The notes beneath the pieces are model-generated. The model worked only from the letters and a program-made list of their open reading frames with translations. It searched no databases and was not told the origin of the DNA. A program made the position numbers and the translations under genes. Shown here piece after piece: positions 8,138-17,058 of a DNA stretch of 64,000 nt. The stretch's first letter is position 1; each line of letters starts with the position of its first letter. The DNA comes from Myxococcus qinghaiensis. GTDB taxonomy: Bacteria; Myxococcota; Myxococcia; Myxococcales; Myxococcaceae. Location of the stretch: the NCBI RefSeq assembly GCF_024198215.1, contig NZ_JAKCFA010000026.1, forward strand, positions 124,001-188,000, given 5' to 3'.

Positions 8138-9281
8138 CCTTGTTCGTCGCCTCTTGGGTGGCGTCCGGATCCGACGGGTCGTCGGCCATGGCCCTCTTGC
8201 ACCCCATGAAGTGCGGCCCGCGCGCCAGGAACACCTTGATGTAGTTGCTGTCCCCGTAGGTCATCTCGTCGCGGAACGGCGCGGAGTCAAAGCAGTCCGG
8301 CCTGTCATTGTCCAACAGGTCCCTCATCGCATGCAGGCCGCTGCTGGCAGCGCCGTCATAGCCGGTGAGGCCGTTGCAGTTCCCCTTCTGCTGGGGATCG
8401 ATACCGTAGTTTCGCGCGACGACAAAGGTGCCGAAGAAGTTCGGCAGGAAGCTCCCCAGGAAGTTGAGGATGCCGCCGACGCTTCCGTCCAGGGCCTTCG
8501 TCAGGCCGAGGAACACCATGCGCTCCACCTGCACGTGCAGGCCGTGGGGGTCGCTACCAGACCGGTGGTTGCCTGCTCGCCTGTCGCGTACGACGGCGTC
8601 ACCGCCGTCCGGCAGGTGCCAGCCGTTCGCGTACATCGAGAACTTCGACCGCATGGGGATGCTGGACAGGTCCTGACCGCCGAACGTGTCCGACTTGAAG
8701 AAGCCGCCGGGGCCGGAGTTCTCGTCGAGGTAGCTGCGGGGGATGATGACGTTGTCGAAGTTCATCGTGACTTCGGACTCGACCCAGCCCTTGTTGTTGA
8801 AGCCCCACATGTCCAGCACCGCGCCCGCGCCCCGGTTGAGCATGCTCAGCACCCCGCCCCCCAGGCTCCCACCCTCGCCCGTGCTGCCAGGATTGCCCAG
8901 CATCCCGGACTCGAGGAAGGGAATCTCCTTGTTGGTGATGGTGCCCTGCACCGAGCTGTAGCGCGCGATGAACGACCCCGCGGGCCCGTTGGGCTCCACG
9001 GAGTCCATGTCCTTGAAGCGCTCCAGGAGCTCCGTGTGCGCCTCTTGCCGCGCATCCTCGAACGCGGCGTCGTGGTTGCCCTTCGCGAAGTCGGTGAGCG
9101 TGTAGCTGGTCATCTCCCAGACGGCGTAGTGCGCCATCTCCTGGAGCTTCAGCTTCGCCCGGACCAACTCCGTCAGGTACATGCTGAACATCAGAATCAT
9201 GACGAGCAGCGGCACGGAGAGGGCGAACTCCACCGTGGCGGCTCCGCGACGAAAACTCTTTCGGGACATGGGGGTTCTCAT
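8103..9281 (-). CDS. TadE-like pseudopilin with large C-terminal domain
   Basis: This 392-aa protein starts MRTPMSRKSFRRG followed by AATVEF and a hydrophobic helix, the G/XXXXE prepilin signature of TadE-type minor pilins. The mature chain is over twice the size of typical TadE proteins. It has a long soluble domain rich in Gly and Asn and two Cys near the C-terminus. The ATG at 9281 has a GAGG SD; a second ATG at 9269 is also possible. It lies 8 nt after the TadG-like gene. It is probably a minor pilin or tip component of the Tad-like machine. Confidence 0.78.
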   Translation of the reverse strand: MRTPMSRKSFRRGAATVEFALSVPLLVMILMFSMYLTELVRAKLKLQEMAHYAVWEMTSYTLTDFAKGNHDAAFEDARQEAHTELLERFKDMDSVEPNGPAGSFIARYSSVQGTITNKEIPFLESGMLGNPGSTGEGGSLGGGVLSMLNRGAGAVLDMWGFNNKGWVESEVTMNFDNVIIPRSYLDENSGPGGFFKSDTFGGQDLSSIPMRSKFSMYANGWHLPDGGDAVVRDRRAGNHRSGSDPHGLHVQVERMVFLGLTKALDGSVGGILNFLGSFLPNFFGTFVVARNYGIDPQQKGNCNGLTGYDGAASSGLHAMRDLLDNDRPDCFDSAPFRDEMTYGDSNYIKVFLARGPHFMGCKRAMADDPSDPDATQEATNKDEQDNKIRCEQ

Positions 9282-9289
9282 CGCGGTCC

Positions 9290-11347
9290 TCAGTGCGTCA
9301 TGACCTTCGGGGCGAAGCCCTGGAGCGCGCCAGGCAGCGCGTCCAGCATGGACCCGACCACGGGAAGCTGGTTGCGGCCCTGGTACACGGACGCCAGACG
9401 CGGACGCCAGTACGGGTTGAAGAAGTTGGGCTGCTCGGTCCAGTTGCCCGGCCGGTGGTAGTAGCTCTGGCCGCGGGAGATGACGTTGAGTCCCTCGGTG
9501 AGGCTGAGGAACTTCTTGCGGTTGTTCAGCATCTCCAGGCCTTCGGAGTCCGGCGAGAAGGTGAACTTCACCTTGCCCTCGTCGTTCAGCAGCGCGGGCG
9601 CGTTGGTCCCCGTGCCGTCCGTGTTGGCCTTGTTCACGACCTCTTCCGGGGACTTGTTCAGCGCGACCCATGCGGAGGGCTGGTTGAAGTCCATCGTGCG
9701 CTTGGCCATGTTGGCCTTGTCCGCGTTCGCCATCGGATTGCAGACGCTCCCGCCATACTGACCGGGCTCGAAGTGCATGAACGGCGTCACACCACCCCAG
9801 GGGTGGTTGCCGTCCTGGGCCGGGCGCACGTTCGCCGTGTAGACGTCCACCTCGAACCAGCAGACCACCAGCTTGAGGACGCAGACCTCCTCGCTGTGGA
9901 CGCCCACCTGCCGCTCGGCGCCCCTCGGCGCCGTGTGGTTGCGCCACCCCTCGCTGTTGCTGGGGTAGTGCACGCGCCAGTGGACGCCGCCCTTGACGCT
10001 GCCGGTGTCCTTGTCGTTCAGCGCCCAGACGCTGGGCTTGAGCGTGTGACGGTACGGCAGCTTGATGCCGCCCTTGTCGTTGAGCCCCTTGCGGTTGTCA
10101 CCGAAGCAGCGCGTGTACGGGTCCTTGTTGTTGCAGGACAGCGGGTTGTCCGCCTTGCCCACGCCCACGTCGACTTCGGCGGGACCGAGCTTGAGCCAGT
10201 ACAGGTCGTCCGCGCCCATGTTGTCGCCCTGCGCCGTCATGCCCCAGGGGTTCAGGTTGTCGTTCCAGTCACGGATGAAGTTGCGCGAGTCCATGATGGT
10301 CCTCGCCGTGGGGAACGTCGCGGACAGCATGCGCGTCTGCCCCATCTTCTTGAACTCCATCAGGCCGGGGGCATTCACGCCGTTGTTCAGCATGTCGCGC
10401 AGGAAGCCGAGCGCGTCCGGCAGCGGCAGGATGTCTCCCAGCTCGCGCGAGGTGGTGAATCGCTCGGGGCACATGCCGCCATCGCGATCACACGCGTAGC
10501 GGGTCGCGTTGGTGATGCCACCCATGGAGCGCTTGACGCGGGCGATGTCGTCGTTGGCCTTGTACTTCGTCACGTCCAGCGCGCCGAAGGGGTTCTTCCA
10601 CGTGCCCGGGTTCAGCGGCTTGCCGCCAGCGTGAGCGCTGTGCGACTGGCTGAAGAGACACTGGCTGTAGAAGCCCGTCGCCAGTTGGCTGGCCATCGAG
10701 TTGAGGTTCTTGTCGTTCGCGTCCAGCACCCCCTGCGCCGTCTGAATCACGTGCGTGGTGGCCGACATCATCACCGCCTGGGACATGAAATACATGGCCC
10801 CGTTGAGCACCCGATGCGCCGGTACCATGAACTTCCCCAACCATTTGTCGGGGTTGGCTGCCTTCAAGAGGTTCTGGAGCGGCTGGAGGAAGGCGGTCTT
10901 GTACAGGGTGATGATCTTGTTGATCGCCTTGATGACCTGCCCCACGTACGGAATCACCTCGATGATGGGACAGAGGACGATCCACAGTTTCTTCCGCTTG
11001 CCGGCACACGGGTTGAGCGTCTTCATGAACCCGAAGAGGTCCGTGAAGAACGCCTCCGCCGAGTAGATGAGCGAGATGAGCGAGTGCCACATCATCGCCG
11101 ACACGTAGTGCGAGACCTGCGTGCGGTTGGCGTACGCGTAGAAGTTGAACGCGCGCGCCTCCATGGCGGCCATGGAGTAGGCGGCGGCGTCCGAGGTGTT
11201 CTGCAGGCGGACGCGCTCGTGAACGGTGTGGCCGATGTTCACGGTGGTCAGCACCGCGATGGACATCACCAACACCATCAATGCGGCCAGGATGAGGGCC
11301 TGGCCCTCCTGGCGCTGGAAGCTCTGTCGGAGGATTCGAGTGAACAT
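9290..11347 (-). CDS. TadG-like pilus assembly protein (TadE/G N-terminal domain)
   Basis: This 685-aa protein has an N-terminal RQEGQALILAALMVLV segment that fits the TadE/G anchor, followed by the conserved region of the Tad_G family (LQNTSDAAAYSMAAMEARA). The large remainder is probably periplasmic or extracellular. It contains paired cysteines (for example around residues 95-110, in a CAGK...C context, and in the central third) but no recognisable von Willebrand domain. TadG-type proteins are membrane-bound components of Tad machines. It lies between two TadE-like genes with gaps of 15 and 8 nt. Confidence 0.8.
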   Translation of the reverse strand: MFTRILRQSFQRQEGQALILAALMVLVMSIAVLTTVNIGHTVHERVRLQNTSDAAAYSMAAMEARAFNFYAYANRTQVSHYVSAMMWHSLISLIYSAEAFFTDLFGFMKTLNPCAGKRKKLWIVLCPIIEVIPYVGQVIKAINKIITLYKTAFLQPLQNLLKAANPDKWLGKFMVPAHRVLNGAMYFMSQAVMMSATTHVIQTAQGVLDANDKNLNSMASQLATGFYSQCLFSQSHSAHAGGKPLNPGTWKNPFGALDVTKYKANDDIARVKRSMGGITNATRYACDRDGGMCPERFTTSRELGDILPLPDALGFLRDMLNNGVNAPGLMEFKKMGQTRMLSATFPTARTIMDSRNFIRDWNDNLNPWGMTAQGDNMGADDLYWLKLGPAEVDVGVGKADNPLSCNNKDPYTRCFGDNRKGLNDKGGIKLPYRHTLKPSVWALNDKDTGSVKGGVHWRVHYPSNSEGWRNHTAPRGAERQVGVHSEEVCVLKLVVCWFEVDVYTANVRPAQDGNHPWGGVTPFMHFEPGQYGGSVCNPMANADKANMAKRTMDFNQPSAWVALNKSPEEVVNKANTDGTGTNAPALLNDEGKVKFTFSPDSEGLEMLNNRKKFLSLTEGLNVISRGQSYYHRPGNWTEQPNFFNPYWRPRLASVYQGRNQLPVVGSMLDALPGALQGFAPKVMTH

Positions 11348-11362
11348 GGTGCGTGCGTCCTC

Positions 11363-12385
11363 TTACAGGCCCCAGTCGGGGTTGAGGTGCATGATCCACT
11401 TGCGGTGGAAGTTGGACTGCATGCGCATGGTGTAGGTCGCCGACAGGGGCATGAAGTAGCGCTTGCCCACCAGGCTTGAGACGAGCGGGATGCTGCCGGT
11501 GGCCAGGCCCCAGAGCACCCACATCTCGGCGGGATACAGGGAGTTGTAGCCTTGTTCGTGGTCAATGCCCTTGGCCATCGCGGCCAGGGGCGTGAGGTTG
11601 CCACCGTCCGCCATCATGTTGGACCTGGGGACGAGCGTGGCCCTGTCGATGGCGCCGCGCAGCGCCACCTGGGCGTTGGACGCGTACCACGCGGTGAAGA
11701 TGATCCAGTTCGCGAACGGAATCTTCATCTCGTAGAAGTAGCGCAGGCGGATGGTGAGCCGCGTCGCCTTCCGGTAGACGAGCTCGGAGTCATCCGGCTC
11801 CGGCAGGTTGAAGAACTTGCGGATGTTGTTCTCCAGCGACGGCACCTCCGGGAAGCTGTCCGCGCCGTCGAAGTCCAGCTCCTGCCAGTTGTAGCCGGTG
11901 CGCAGCTTCCAGATGGTGTCGATGGGCGTGAAGTACGCCGGGTTGATGGTGTCCACCCGGATGAGGCCGAACAGGTTCGAGCCGTTCACCGTCCGGGGCA
12001 CCACGCCGCCGCCGAAGTTCAGCGTGCGCATCGCGGAGTCGTAGATTTGATGGATGGCGAAGGTCTTCGCCAGATTGCCGATGTCGTCGGTGCGGCCCAA
12101 CGTGGGCAGCAGCGCGACGATGGCCGCGTCATGCATGCGCTCGTTGTTGCCGTTCCACACGACGCCAGCGCGCGCCGCTTGATACGCGGCGTACTCGGTC
12201 ATCAGCTTGGCGTGCTGAATCAGCGTGAGCTGGATGATGCCCAGCGTCATGAAGACCGCCAGGGGCATGATCATCGCCGCTTCGACCATGGCCTGACCGG
12301 ATTGCCGGCCTGCCGCCCCCCGCGGCCGCGATTCCTGTTCCATTCCCATGGTGCCATTATCTCGATCAGCGCCCATGAGACGCAT
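11363..12385 (-). CDS. TadE-family pseudopilin
   Basis: This protein of up to 340 aa has a G/QAMVEAA motif followed by a membrane helix (IMPLAVFMTLGIIQLTLIQH) and the TadE-like AAYQAARAG helix. The long leader from the ATG at 12385 may be an over-extension. Internal ATGs at 12376, 12349 and 12343 would give the short basic leader usual for prepilins. The soluble domain has beta strands and a further hydrophobic patch near residues 225-245. It is the first gene of the Tad-like block after the sigma/anti-sigma pair, 60 nt downstream. Confidence 0.8.
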   Translation of the reverse strand: MRLMGADRDNGTMGMEQESRPRGAAGRQSGQAMVEAAMIMPLAVFMTLGIIQLTLIQHAKLMTEYAAYQAARAGVVWNGNNERMHDAAIVALLPTLGRTDDIGNLAKTFAIHQIYDSAMRTLNFGGGVVPRTVNGSNLFGLIRVDTINPAYFTPIDTIWKLRTGYNWQELDFDGADSFPEVPSLENNIRKFFNLPEPDDSELVYRKATRLTIRLRYFYEMKIPFANWIIFTAWYASNAQVALRGAIDRATLVPRSNMMADGGNLTPLAAMAKGIDHEQGYNSLYPAEMWVLWGLATGSIPLVSSLVGKRYFMPLSATYTMRMQSNFHRKWIMHLNPDWGL

Positions 12386-12445
12386 CGGTCAAATGGCCAG
12401 CTCCACCTGCCTACACCCTCCCATTTGCTGAAAAATCGCGGGAGT

Positions 12446-13897
12446 TTACGGCGCGGGCTGAGAATCCACCGCCGGTGTCTCAACCGAGACCGACTCACGG
12501 CTCAGCCGACGACGCGCCGCCTGCGCCGCGCTGGAACCCGGTGCTTCCGTCAAAACCTGATTACACGCGGCCAGCCCCTCCCGTCGACGTCCCAGGGCCA
12601 GCTCCGCGTCACACAGGCGGGTGAGCAACCCCAGGCGTTCCGCGCTGGAGGCCCCTGAGTCCAGGGCGAGTCTCAACAGCCTCACCTCCTGGTCCCGGTC
12701 TCCGGTCCGGTTCGCGGCCTGGGCCTGAAGGGACAGCTCCGCCACGGAAAGCCCCGGCGACCGGTCCTCGGCCTCGCTCTCCGCGCGGCGCACCGCGGCT
12801 GGCTCGGGCCGCGACAGTTGCTCTCTCGAGGGAGCCTTCGCCGGCTTCATGGTGGACTTGGCACGGGGGGTGGAAGCCTGAGCGAAGTCATCGCTCGCGC
12901 CACCCGTCGGCGGAGCCACCCCGCCCCGCCCCGCGTAGGAGCCTGAAGGCGCGGGGGCGCTGGCGACGACCCCCTGGGCCATGGGCTCCGTGACGGCTTC
13001 CAGGGCAGGCGCGCCAGGCCCCTCATCCCAAGTGCCGCCCTTCGAGGAGGGGGCGTCGTCCTTGTCCTTGACCGACTCCTTCTTGGCGAGTGCGCCCCCC
13101 AGCCGCAGGGGCTCTTGGGGAGGACTCTCGGGGGCAGCGGGTTGAGACAGGGCGGGAGATCCCTCCGCGAGGGCCTCCTCGTTCAGGTTCGACACCTCGC
13201 GCGGGGCCTTCTCGGCGGGTTCGGTCTTCGCAGCGGACTGCTTGCCGTCCATGATCGCCGAGGGCTTCACCTTCGACTTCAGCTCGTCGGAGCGGCTCCG
13301 GGTGCCGAAGCCACCGCCGCTGCCCGCCATCTCCCAGCCCTCCGCGCGCTTGGACTCCTCGGCCCGTGACTTCCGCGCTTCCTTGGCGCGGGAGTCGCTG
13401 GCTCCGCCAATCGTGTCGGCGGGAGGCGGCGGAGCTTCCGCGACGGCCTGGGCCGGCGCGACGGAGGGTGCAGGCACGGGCTTCGGCGCGGGAACGGCCT
13501 TGCTCGACTGCATCTCCACCGCCGAGAGGTTGGGCCGCGTCAGCTCCGGTGACTGCGCGTTGAGGGTGAGGATGCCCAGGGTGCCCACCGAGGCGAGCCC
13601 GACGACGGGCAAAAGCCACCGGCGCCAGCGCGACGGCGTGGGAGCGGGTCCGGCGGCGGCGCGGCGCGCGGACTGCTGCGCGTACGCCAGGAGCGACTCC
13701 AGCCCCGCGTCAGGCGCGGACTCCTCGGAGAGCTGGGACATGGTGACGCGCACGCCGCGGATGTCGTCCAGGGCCTGGGTGCAGCGAGCGCAGCCCTGGA
13801 GGTGCGACTCCACCACCTGGGCCTCCGGGGCGGGCAGCTCGCCATAGGCGAAGTCGAGGAGCCGGTCCTCGTGCGCATGGAGATTCTGCGGCTTCAT
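12446..13897 (-). CDS. anti-sigma factor with zinc-finger and long C-terminal extension
   Basis: This 483-aa protein has an N-terminal anti-sigma zinc-binding motif, His32-x3-Cys36-x2-Cys39, then one membrane helix (about residues 93-113). A Pro/Ala/Lys-rich low-complexity periplasmic region of roughly 270 residues follows, and a C-terminal TPR-like helical region (about 385-465) with repeated Leu/Ala helices. Its ATG overlaps the sigma factor stop by 4 nt, the usual coupling of a cognate pair. ZAS-type anti-sigma factors hold the sigma factor at the membrane until a signal frees it. The large periplasmic part may be the sensor. Confidence 0.87.
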   Translation of the reverse strand: MKPQNLHAHEDRLLDFAYGELPAPEAQVVESHLQGCARCTQALDDIRGVRVTMSQLSEESAPDAGLESLLAYAQQSARRAAAGPAPTPSRWRRWLLPVVGLASVGTLGILTLNAQSPELTRPNLSAVEMQSSKAVPAPKPVPAPSVAPAQAVAEAPPPPADTIGGASDSRAKEARKSRAEESKRAEGWEMAGSGGGFGTRSRSDELKSKVKPSAIMDGKQSAAKTEPAEKAPREVSNLNEEALAEGSPALSQPAAPESPPQEPLRLGGALAKKESVKDKDDAPSSKGGTWDEGPGAPALEAVTEPMAQGVVASAPAPSGSYAGRGGVAPPTGGASDDFAQASTPRAKSTMKPAKAPSREQLSRPEPAAVRRAESEAEDRSPGLSVAELSLQAQAANRTGDRDQEVRLLRLALDSGASSAERLGLLTRLCDAELALGRRREGLAACNQVLTEAPGSSAAQAARRRLSRESVSVETPAVDSQPAP

Positions 13898-14571
13898 CCC
13901 ACCACCGTCCTTCCATCGTCGGCGAGATCGCCATCCACGCCCAGCTCCGCCAGTCGGCGGCGCAAGCCGTCGAGCGCATAGCGCATCCGGCTCTTCACCG
14001 TGTTCTCCGAGACGCCCGTCACGTCGGCGATATCCTTGAAGGGGATGCCGCTGTACTCCCGCAGGATGAACACCTCCCGCTGCTCCTCGGGCAGGGAGGC
14101 CAGGGCGCGCTCCAGCAGGGGCCGCAGGCGGGCGTTGTACGCGCCCCGCTCGGGACTGGCGCCGGAGTCCGGCAGCGCCTCCGACAGCGGGCGGCCTTCC
14201 TCCCCGTCCACACCACTCACTGGAGACTCCAGGGACGTGGCCTGGCGGTAGCTTTCCTTGCGCGCGCTGTCCACACAGAGGTTCCTCGCGATGGTGTAGA
14301 CCCAGGTCGTGAACCGGGCCTTCGCCTGATATTCGCCGGCGCTGCGTACCACCTTCAGCCATGTCTCCTGCAGCACGTCCTCCGCCCGTGCCCGTTGCCC
14401 GACGAAGCGCAGGATGAAGTTGAACACCGGTGTCCGGTGCCTTCGCACCAACGCCTCGAACGCGCGAGCGTCCCCCGCCTGGAAGGCGAGCATCAATCGC
14501 TCGTCTGAGGTCTCCGGTCCCAACTCTCCCCCATCGCTCGTGGAGCCACGTTCACTCCGGCCCACCCTCAA
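13894..14571 (-). CDS. RNA polymerase ECF-type sigma factor
   Basis: This 225-aa sigma-70 family protein has region 2 at about residues 30-100 (DVLQETWLKV and TTWVYTIARNLCVD) and region 4 at about 150-205 (LPEEQREVFILREYSG then the VSENTVKSRMRYAL recognition helix). The acidic linker between them is about 45 residues. The start is uncertain: TTG at 14571 has AGAGGG 6 nt upstream, and GTG at 14565 is also in frame. It is coupled to the anti-sigma gene. Its position directly upstream of the TadE gene suggests it may control the Tad-like locus. Confidence 0.92.
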   Translation of the reverse strand: MRVGRSERGSTSDGGELGPETSDERLMLAFQAGDARAFEALVRRHRTPVFNFILRFVGQRARAEDVLQETWLKVVRSAGEYQAKARFTTWVYTIARNLCVDSARKESYRQATSLESPVSGVDGEEGRPLSEALPDSGASPERGAYNARLRPLLERALASLPEEQREVFILREYSGIPFKDIADVTGVSENTVKSRMRYALDGLRRRLAELGVDGDLADDGRTVVG

Positions 14572-14607
14572 CCCGTGCCCTCTTAACGGGCGACGGGCCA
14601 GCAGGGT

Positions 14608-15024
14608 CTAATCCGGACGTGGCTTCCGGTAAGTGGCGAGAATGACAGGGAGCGCGACGGCTGTCACGAGCGCGGCCTGCGCCAGCAGCACCCCTGGCAG
14701 GGGGCGCTGGACGTGGACGTACAGTGAGCGGCCGAGCGCCATTCCAAGCAGGACGCCCGTGGCCGTCCGCACCGCGTTGGAGCCGGAGGCCGGGCGGAAG
14801 CGCCCCACCGCCCAGTCCACCAGCGCCGGCAGCGTGAGCAGCAGCACCGCCGGCACCTCCCAGGCCCACGTCAGCGGCGCGCGAGCGATGAAGAGCCCCA
14901 CCAGCGTGGCCATCAGCACCGGGTAGGTGCCCAGACACCGCGCGCAGACGCGGAGCCCACCGAGCACGTAGGTGCGGTTGTACTCATCCGGATGATGGTG
15001 ACTGAGCCAGAACACCGTCGGCAC
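14608..15024 (-). CDS. DUF2085-family membrane protein
   Basis: This 138-aa protein has an N-terminal His-rich/Cys-x2-Cys segment (HHH near residue 9 and CARCLG near 28) followed by three or four hydrophobic helices. That is the DUF2085 pattern, whose function is unknown. A metal-binding role for the His/Cys cluster is plausible. Its start overlaps the end of the OppF-type gene by 41 nt, so it is the last gene of that operon. Both reading frames are fully open in the overlap. Confidence 0.75.
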   Translation of the reverse strand: MPTVFWLSHHHPDEYNRTYVLGGLRVCARCLGTYPVLMATLVGLFIARAPLTWAWEVPAVLLLTLPALVDWAVGRFRPASGSNAVRTATGVLLGMALGRSLYVHVQRPLPGVLLAQAALVTAVALPVILATYRKPRPD

Positions 15025-16036
15025 CTCCGGACCGCGGGGCGGTCGAGGACTGCTGGGACTCGCCTTCCGCCAGGAAGCACGCGGCGAAATGCCCGGAGCC
15101 CAGCGGATACAGCGGCGGAGACTCGCGGCGACACCGCTCCATCGCGTGCGGACACCTGGGATGGAACGTGCACCCTGGCGGTGGCGCGAGCGGCGAAGGC
15201 GGCTCTCCGGGGACCAGCAGGCGCGTGCGAGGCCGCTCGGGGTCCGGCACCGGCACCGACGCGAGCAGCGCCTGCGTGTACGGATGACGGGGGCGGCGGT
15301 ACAGCGAGGCCGAAGGCGCCAGCTCCACGATTCGCCCCAGGTACATCACCGCCACGCGCGTGGACACGTGCTCGACGATGTTCAGGTCGTGCGCGATGAA
15401 CACGTAGGTGAGGCCGCGCTCACGCTGCAGGTCCACCAGCAGGTTGACGATCTGCGCCTGGATGGAGACGTCGAGCGCGCTGATGGGCTCGTCGGCCACC
15501 ACCAGGTCCGGCCGGAGGGCGATGGCCCGGGCGATGCCGAGCCGCTGACGCTGCCCTCCGGAGAATTCGTGCGGGTAGCGCCCCAGGGCCTCGCGCGGCA
15601 GCCCCATCGCATCCAGCAACGCGGCGACCTCGCGCTCCCGCTCGCCCGGCCCCCGCGCGAGGCCGTGGATGTCGAACGGCTCGCCCAATATCTCCCGCAC
15701 CGTCATGCGCGGGTTCAGCGAGGCATACGGGTCCTGGAAGACGAACTGCATGCGACGGCGCAGCGGCCGGAGTCGTCTCTGGGAGAGCCCGGTGACGTCC
15801 TGCCCGTCGAAGTGGATGGAGCCCGCGGTGGGCGACACCAGGCGCAGCACCGCGCGCCCCAGGGTGCTCTTCCCGCAGCCGCTCTCCCCCACCACGCCCA
15901 GCGTCTCGCCCCGGAAGACGTCGAACGTCACGCCGTCCACGGCCTTCACCGCGCCACGCACGCGCCCCAGCCACCCCCCGCGCACCGGGAAGTGGACCTG
16001 GACATCCTTCGCCTGGAGGAGCGGCTCCGCGCTCAT
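14984..16036 (-). CDS. oligopeptide/dipeptide ABC transporter ATPase (OppF/DppF-like)
   Basis: This 350-aa ATPase has Walker A GESGCGKST (near residue 50), the SGGQRQRLGIARA signature, Walker B VVADEPISALD and the OppF-type C-terminal extension with a Cys cluster (CTFHPRCPHA), which in this family can hold an iron-sulphur cluster. It couples ATP hydrolysis to peptide or nickel transport through OppB/OppC-type permeases. The start at 16036 overlaps the OppD-like stop by 4 nt. No permease or substrate-binding protein gene is in the window, so the partner membrane proteins must be elsewhere. Confidence 0.92.
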   Translation of the reverse strand: MSAEPLLQAKDVQVHFPVRGGWLGRVRGAVKAVDGVTFDVFRGETLGVVGESGCGKSTLGRAVLRLVSPTAGSIHFDGQDVTGLSQRRLRPLRRRMQFVFQDPYASLNPRMTVREILGEPFDIHGLARGPGEREREVAALLDAMGLPREALGRYPHEFSGGQRQRLGIARAIALRPDLVVADEPISALDVSIQAQIVNLLVDLQRERGLTYVFIAHDLNIVEHVSTRVAVMYLGRIVELAPSASLYRRPRHPYTQALLASVPVPDPERPRTRLLVPGEPPSPLAPPPGCTFHPRCPHAMERCRRESPPLYPLGSGHFAACFLAEGESQQSSTAPRSGGADGVLAQSPSSG

Positions 16037-17058
16037 GACGCAGGCACCGGATGATGACAGGCCGCGAGCTGTCCGCCGCGCTTGCGCTCCAGCACCGGCG
16101 TCACGCGCGAGCACTCCTCTTGAGCACGCTCGCATCGCTCGCGGAACGCACAGCCCGACGGCAGCTTCCCCAGGGCGGGCACCATGCCGGGGATGGCGCG
16201 CAGCCTCCGCCGAGGCCCTTGAGGCCCGTCCGTCACCTCGCCTCCCAGCGACGGAAGCGAGCGCAGCAGGCCCGCGGTGTAGGGATGCGCGGGGCTGGCG
16301 AACAGCTCGCGCACCGGCGCGTGCTCCACCACCTTCCCCGCGTACATCACCACCACCGTGTCGCAGCTCTCCGCGACGACGCCCAAATCATGGGTGATGA
16401 GCATCACCGCCATGCCGCGCTCGGCCTGCAGGCGCTTGAGCAGGTCCAGGATCTGCGCCTGGATGGTGACGTCCAGCGCGGTGGTGGGCTCGTCCGCGAT
16501 GAGCAGCGAAGGGTCACACGCGAGCGCCATGGCGAGCATCACCCGCTGCCGCATCCCGCCCGAGAGCTGATGGGGCCACGCGTCCACGCGCTCACCCGGC
16601 GCGGGGATTCCCACCTGTCGCAGCATCTCCACCGAGCGCTCCCGCGCCTGCGAGCGCGAGGCCCCCAGGTGGAGCCGCACGCCTTCGGAGATCTGCTCGC
16701 CCACGGTGAAGACGGGGTTGAGCGACGTCATCGGCTCCTGGAACACCATGGCCGCATGGCGTCCGCGCACCCGCCGCAGCTCGTCATCGGAGAGCTTCAG
16801 CAAGTCGCGGCCCTGGAAGAACACCTCGCCCGCGGCCACCCGCACCGGAGGCTGCGGCGCGAGCTTCAGCAGGGACAGCGCGGTGAGGCTCTTGCCGCAG
16901 CCGCTCTCCCCCACCACGCCCAGGGTTCCGCCGGGCGGCACCGCGAAGGACACACCGTCCACCGCGCGCACGCGGCCCTCGTCCCGCGCCAGCTCCACGG
17001 CGAGCCCTCGGACGTCCAACAGGGGCCCGTCCCCCGAGGGCGACGCGCCGGGCGTCAC
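16033..17058 (-). CDS. oligopeptide/dipeptide ABC transporter ATPase (OppD/DppD-like)
   Basis: This 341-aa ATPase has Walker A GESGCGKS, the Q-loop region VFQEPMTSLNPVFTVG, the LSGGMRQRVMLAMAL signature, Walker B LLIADEPTTALDVT and the C-terminal oligo-HPY extension with CAFRERCERA. It forms a heterodimer with the OppF-like protein encoded next to it. It overlaps both neighbours by 4 nt, so it is translationally coupled to the MshEN-domain gene upstream. That arrangement is unusual for a peptide transporter. Confidence 0.92.
   Translation of the reverse strand: MTPGASPSGDGPLLDVRGLAVELARDEGRVRAVDGVSFAVPPGGTLGVVGESGCGKSLTALSLLKLAPQPPVRVAAGEVFFQGRDLLKLSDDELRRVRGRHAAMVFQEPMTSLNPVFTVGEQISEGVRLHLGASRSQARERSVEMLRQVGIPAPGERVDAWPHQLSGGMRQRVMLAMALACDPSLLIADEPTTALDVTIQAQILDLLKRLQAERGMAVMLITHDLGVVAESCDTVVVMYAGKVVEHAPVRELFASPAHPYTAGLLRSLPSLGGEVTDGPQGPRRRLRAIPGMVPALGKLPSGCAFRERCERAQEECSRVTPVLERKRGGQLAACHHPVPAS

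Noticed and set aside
14984..15024. A frameshift at the OppF/DUF2085 overlap
   Set aside because: Both frames are open through the 41 nt and both proteins look complete, so a natural overlap is simpler.
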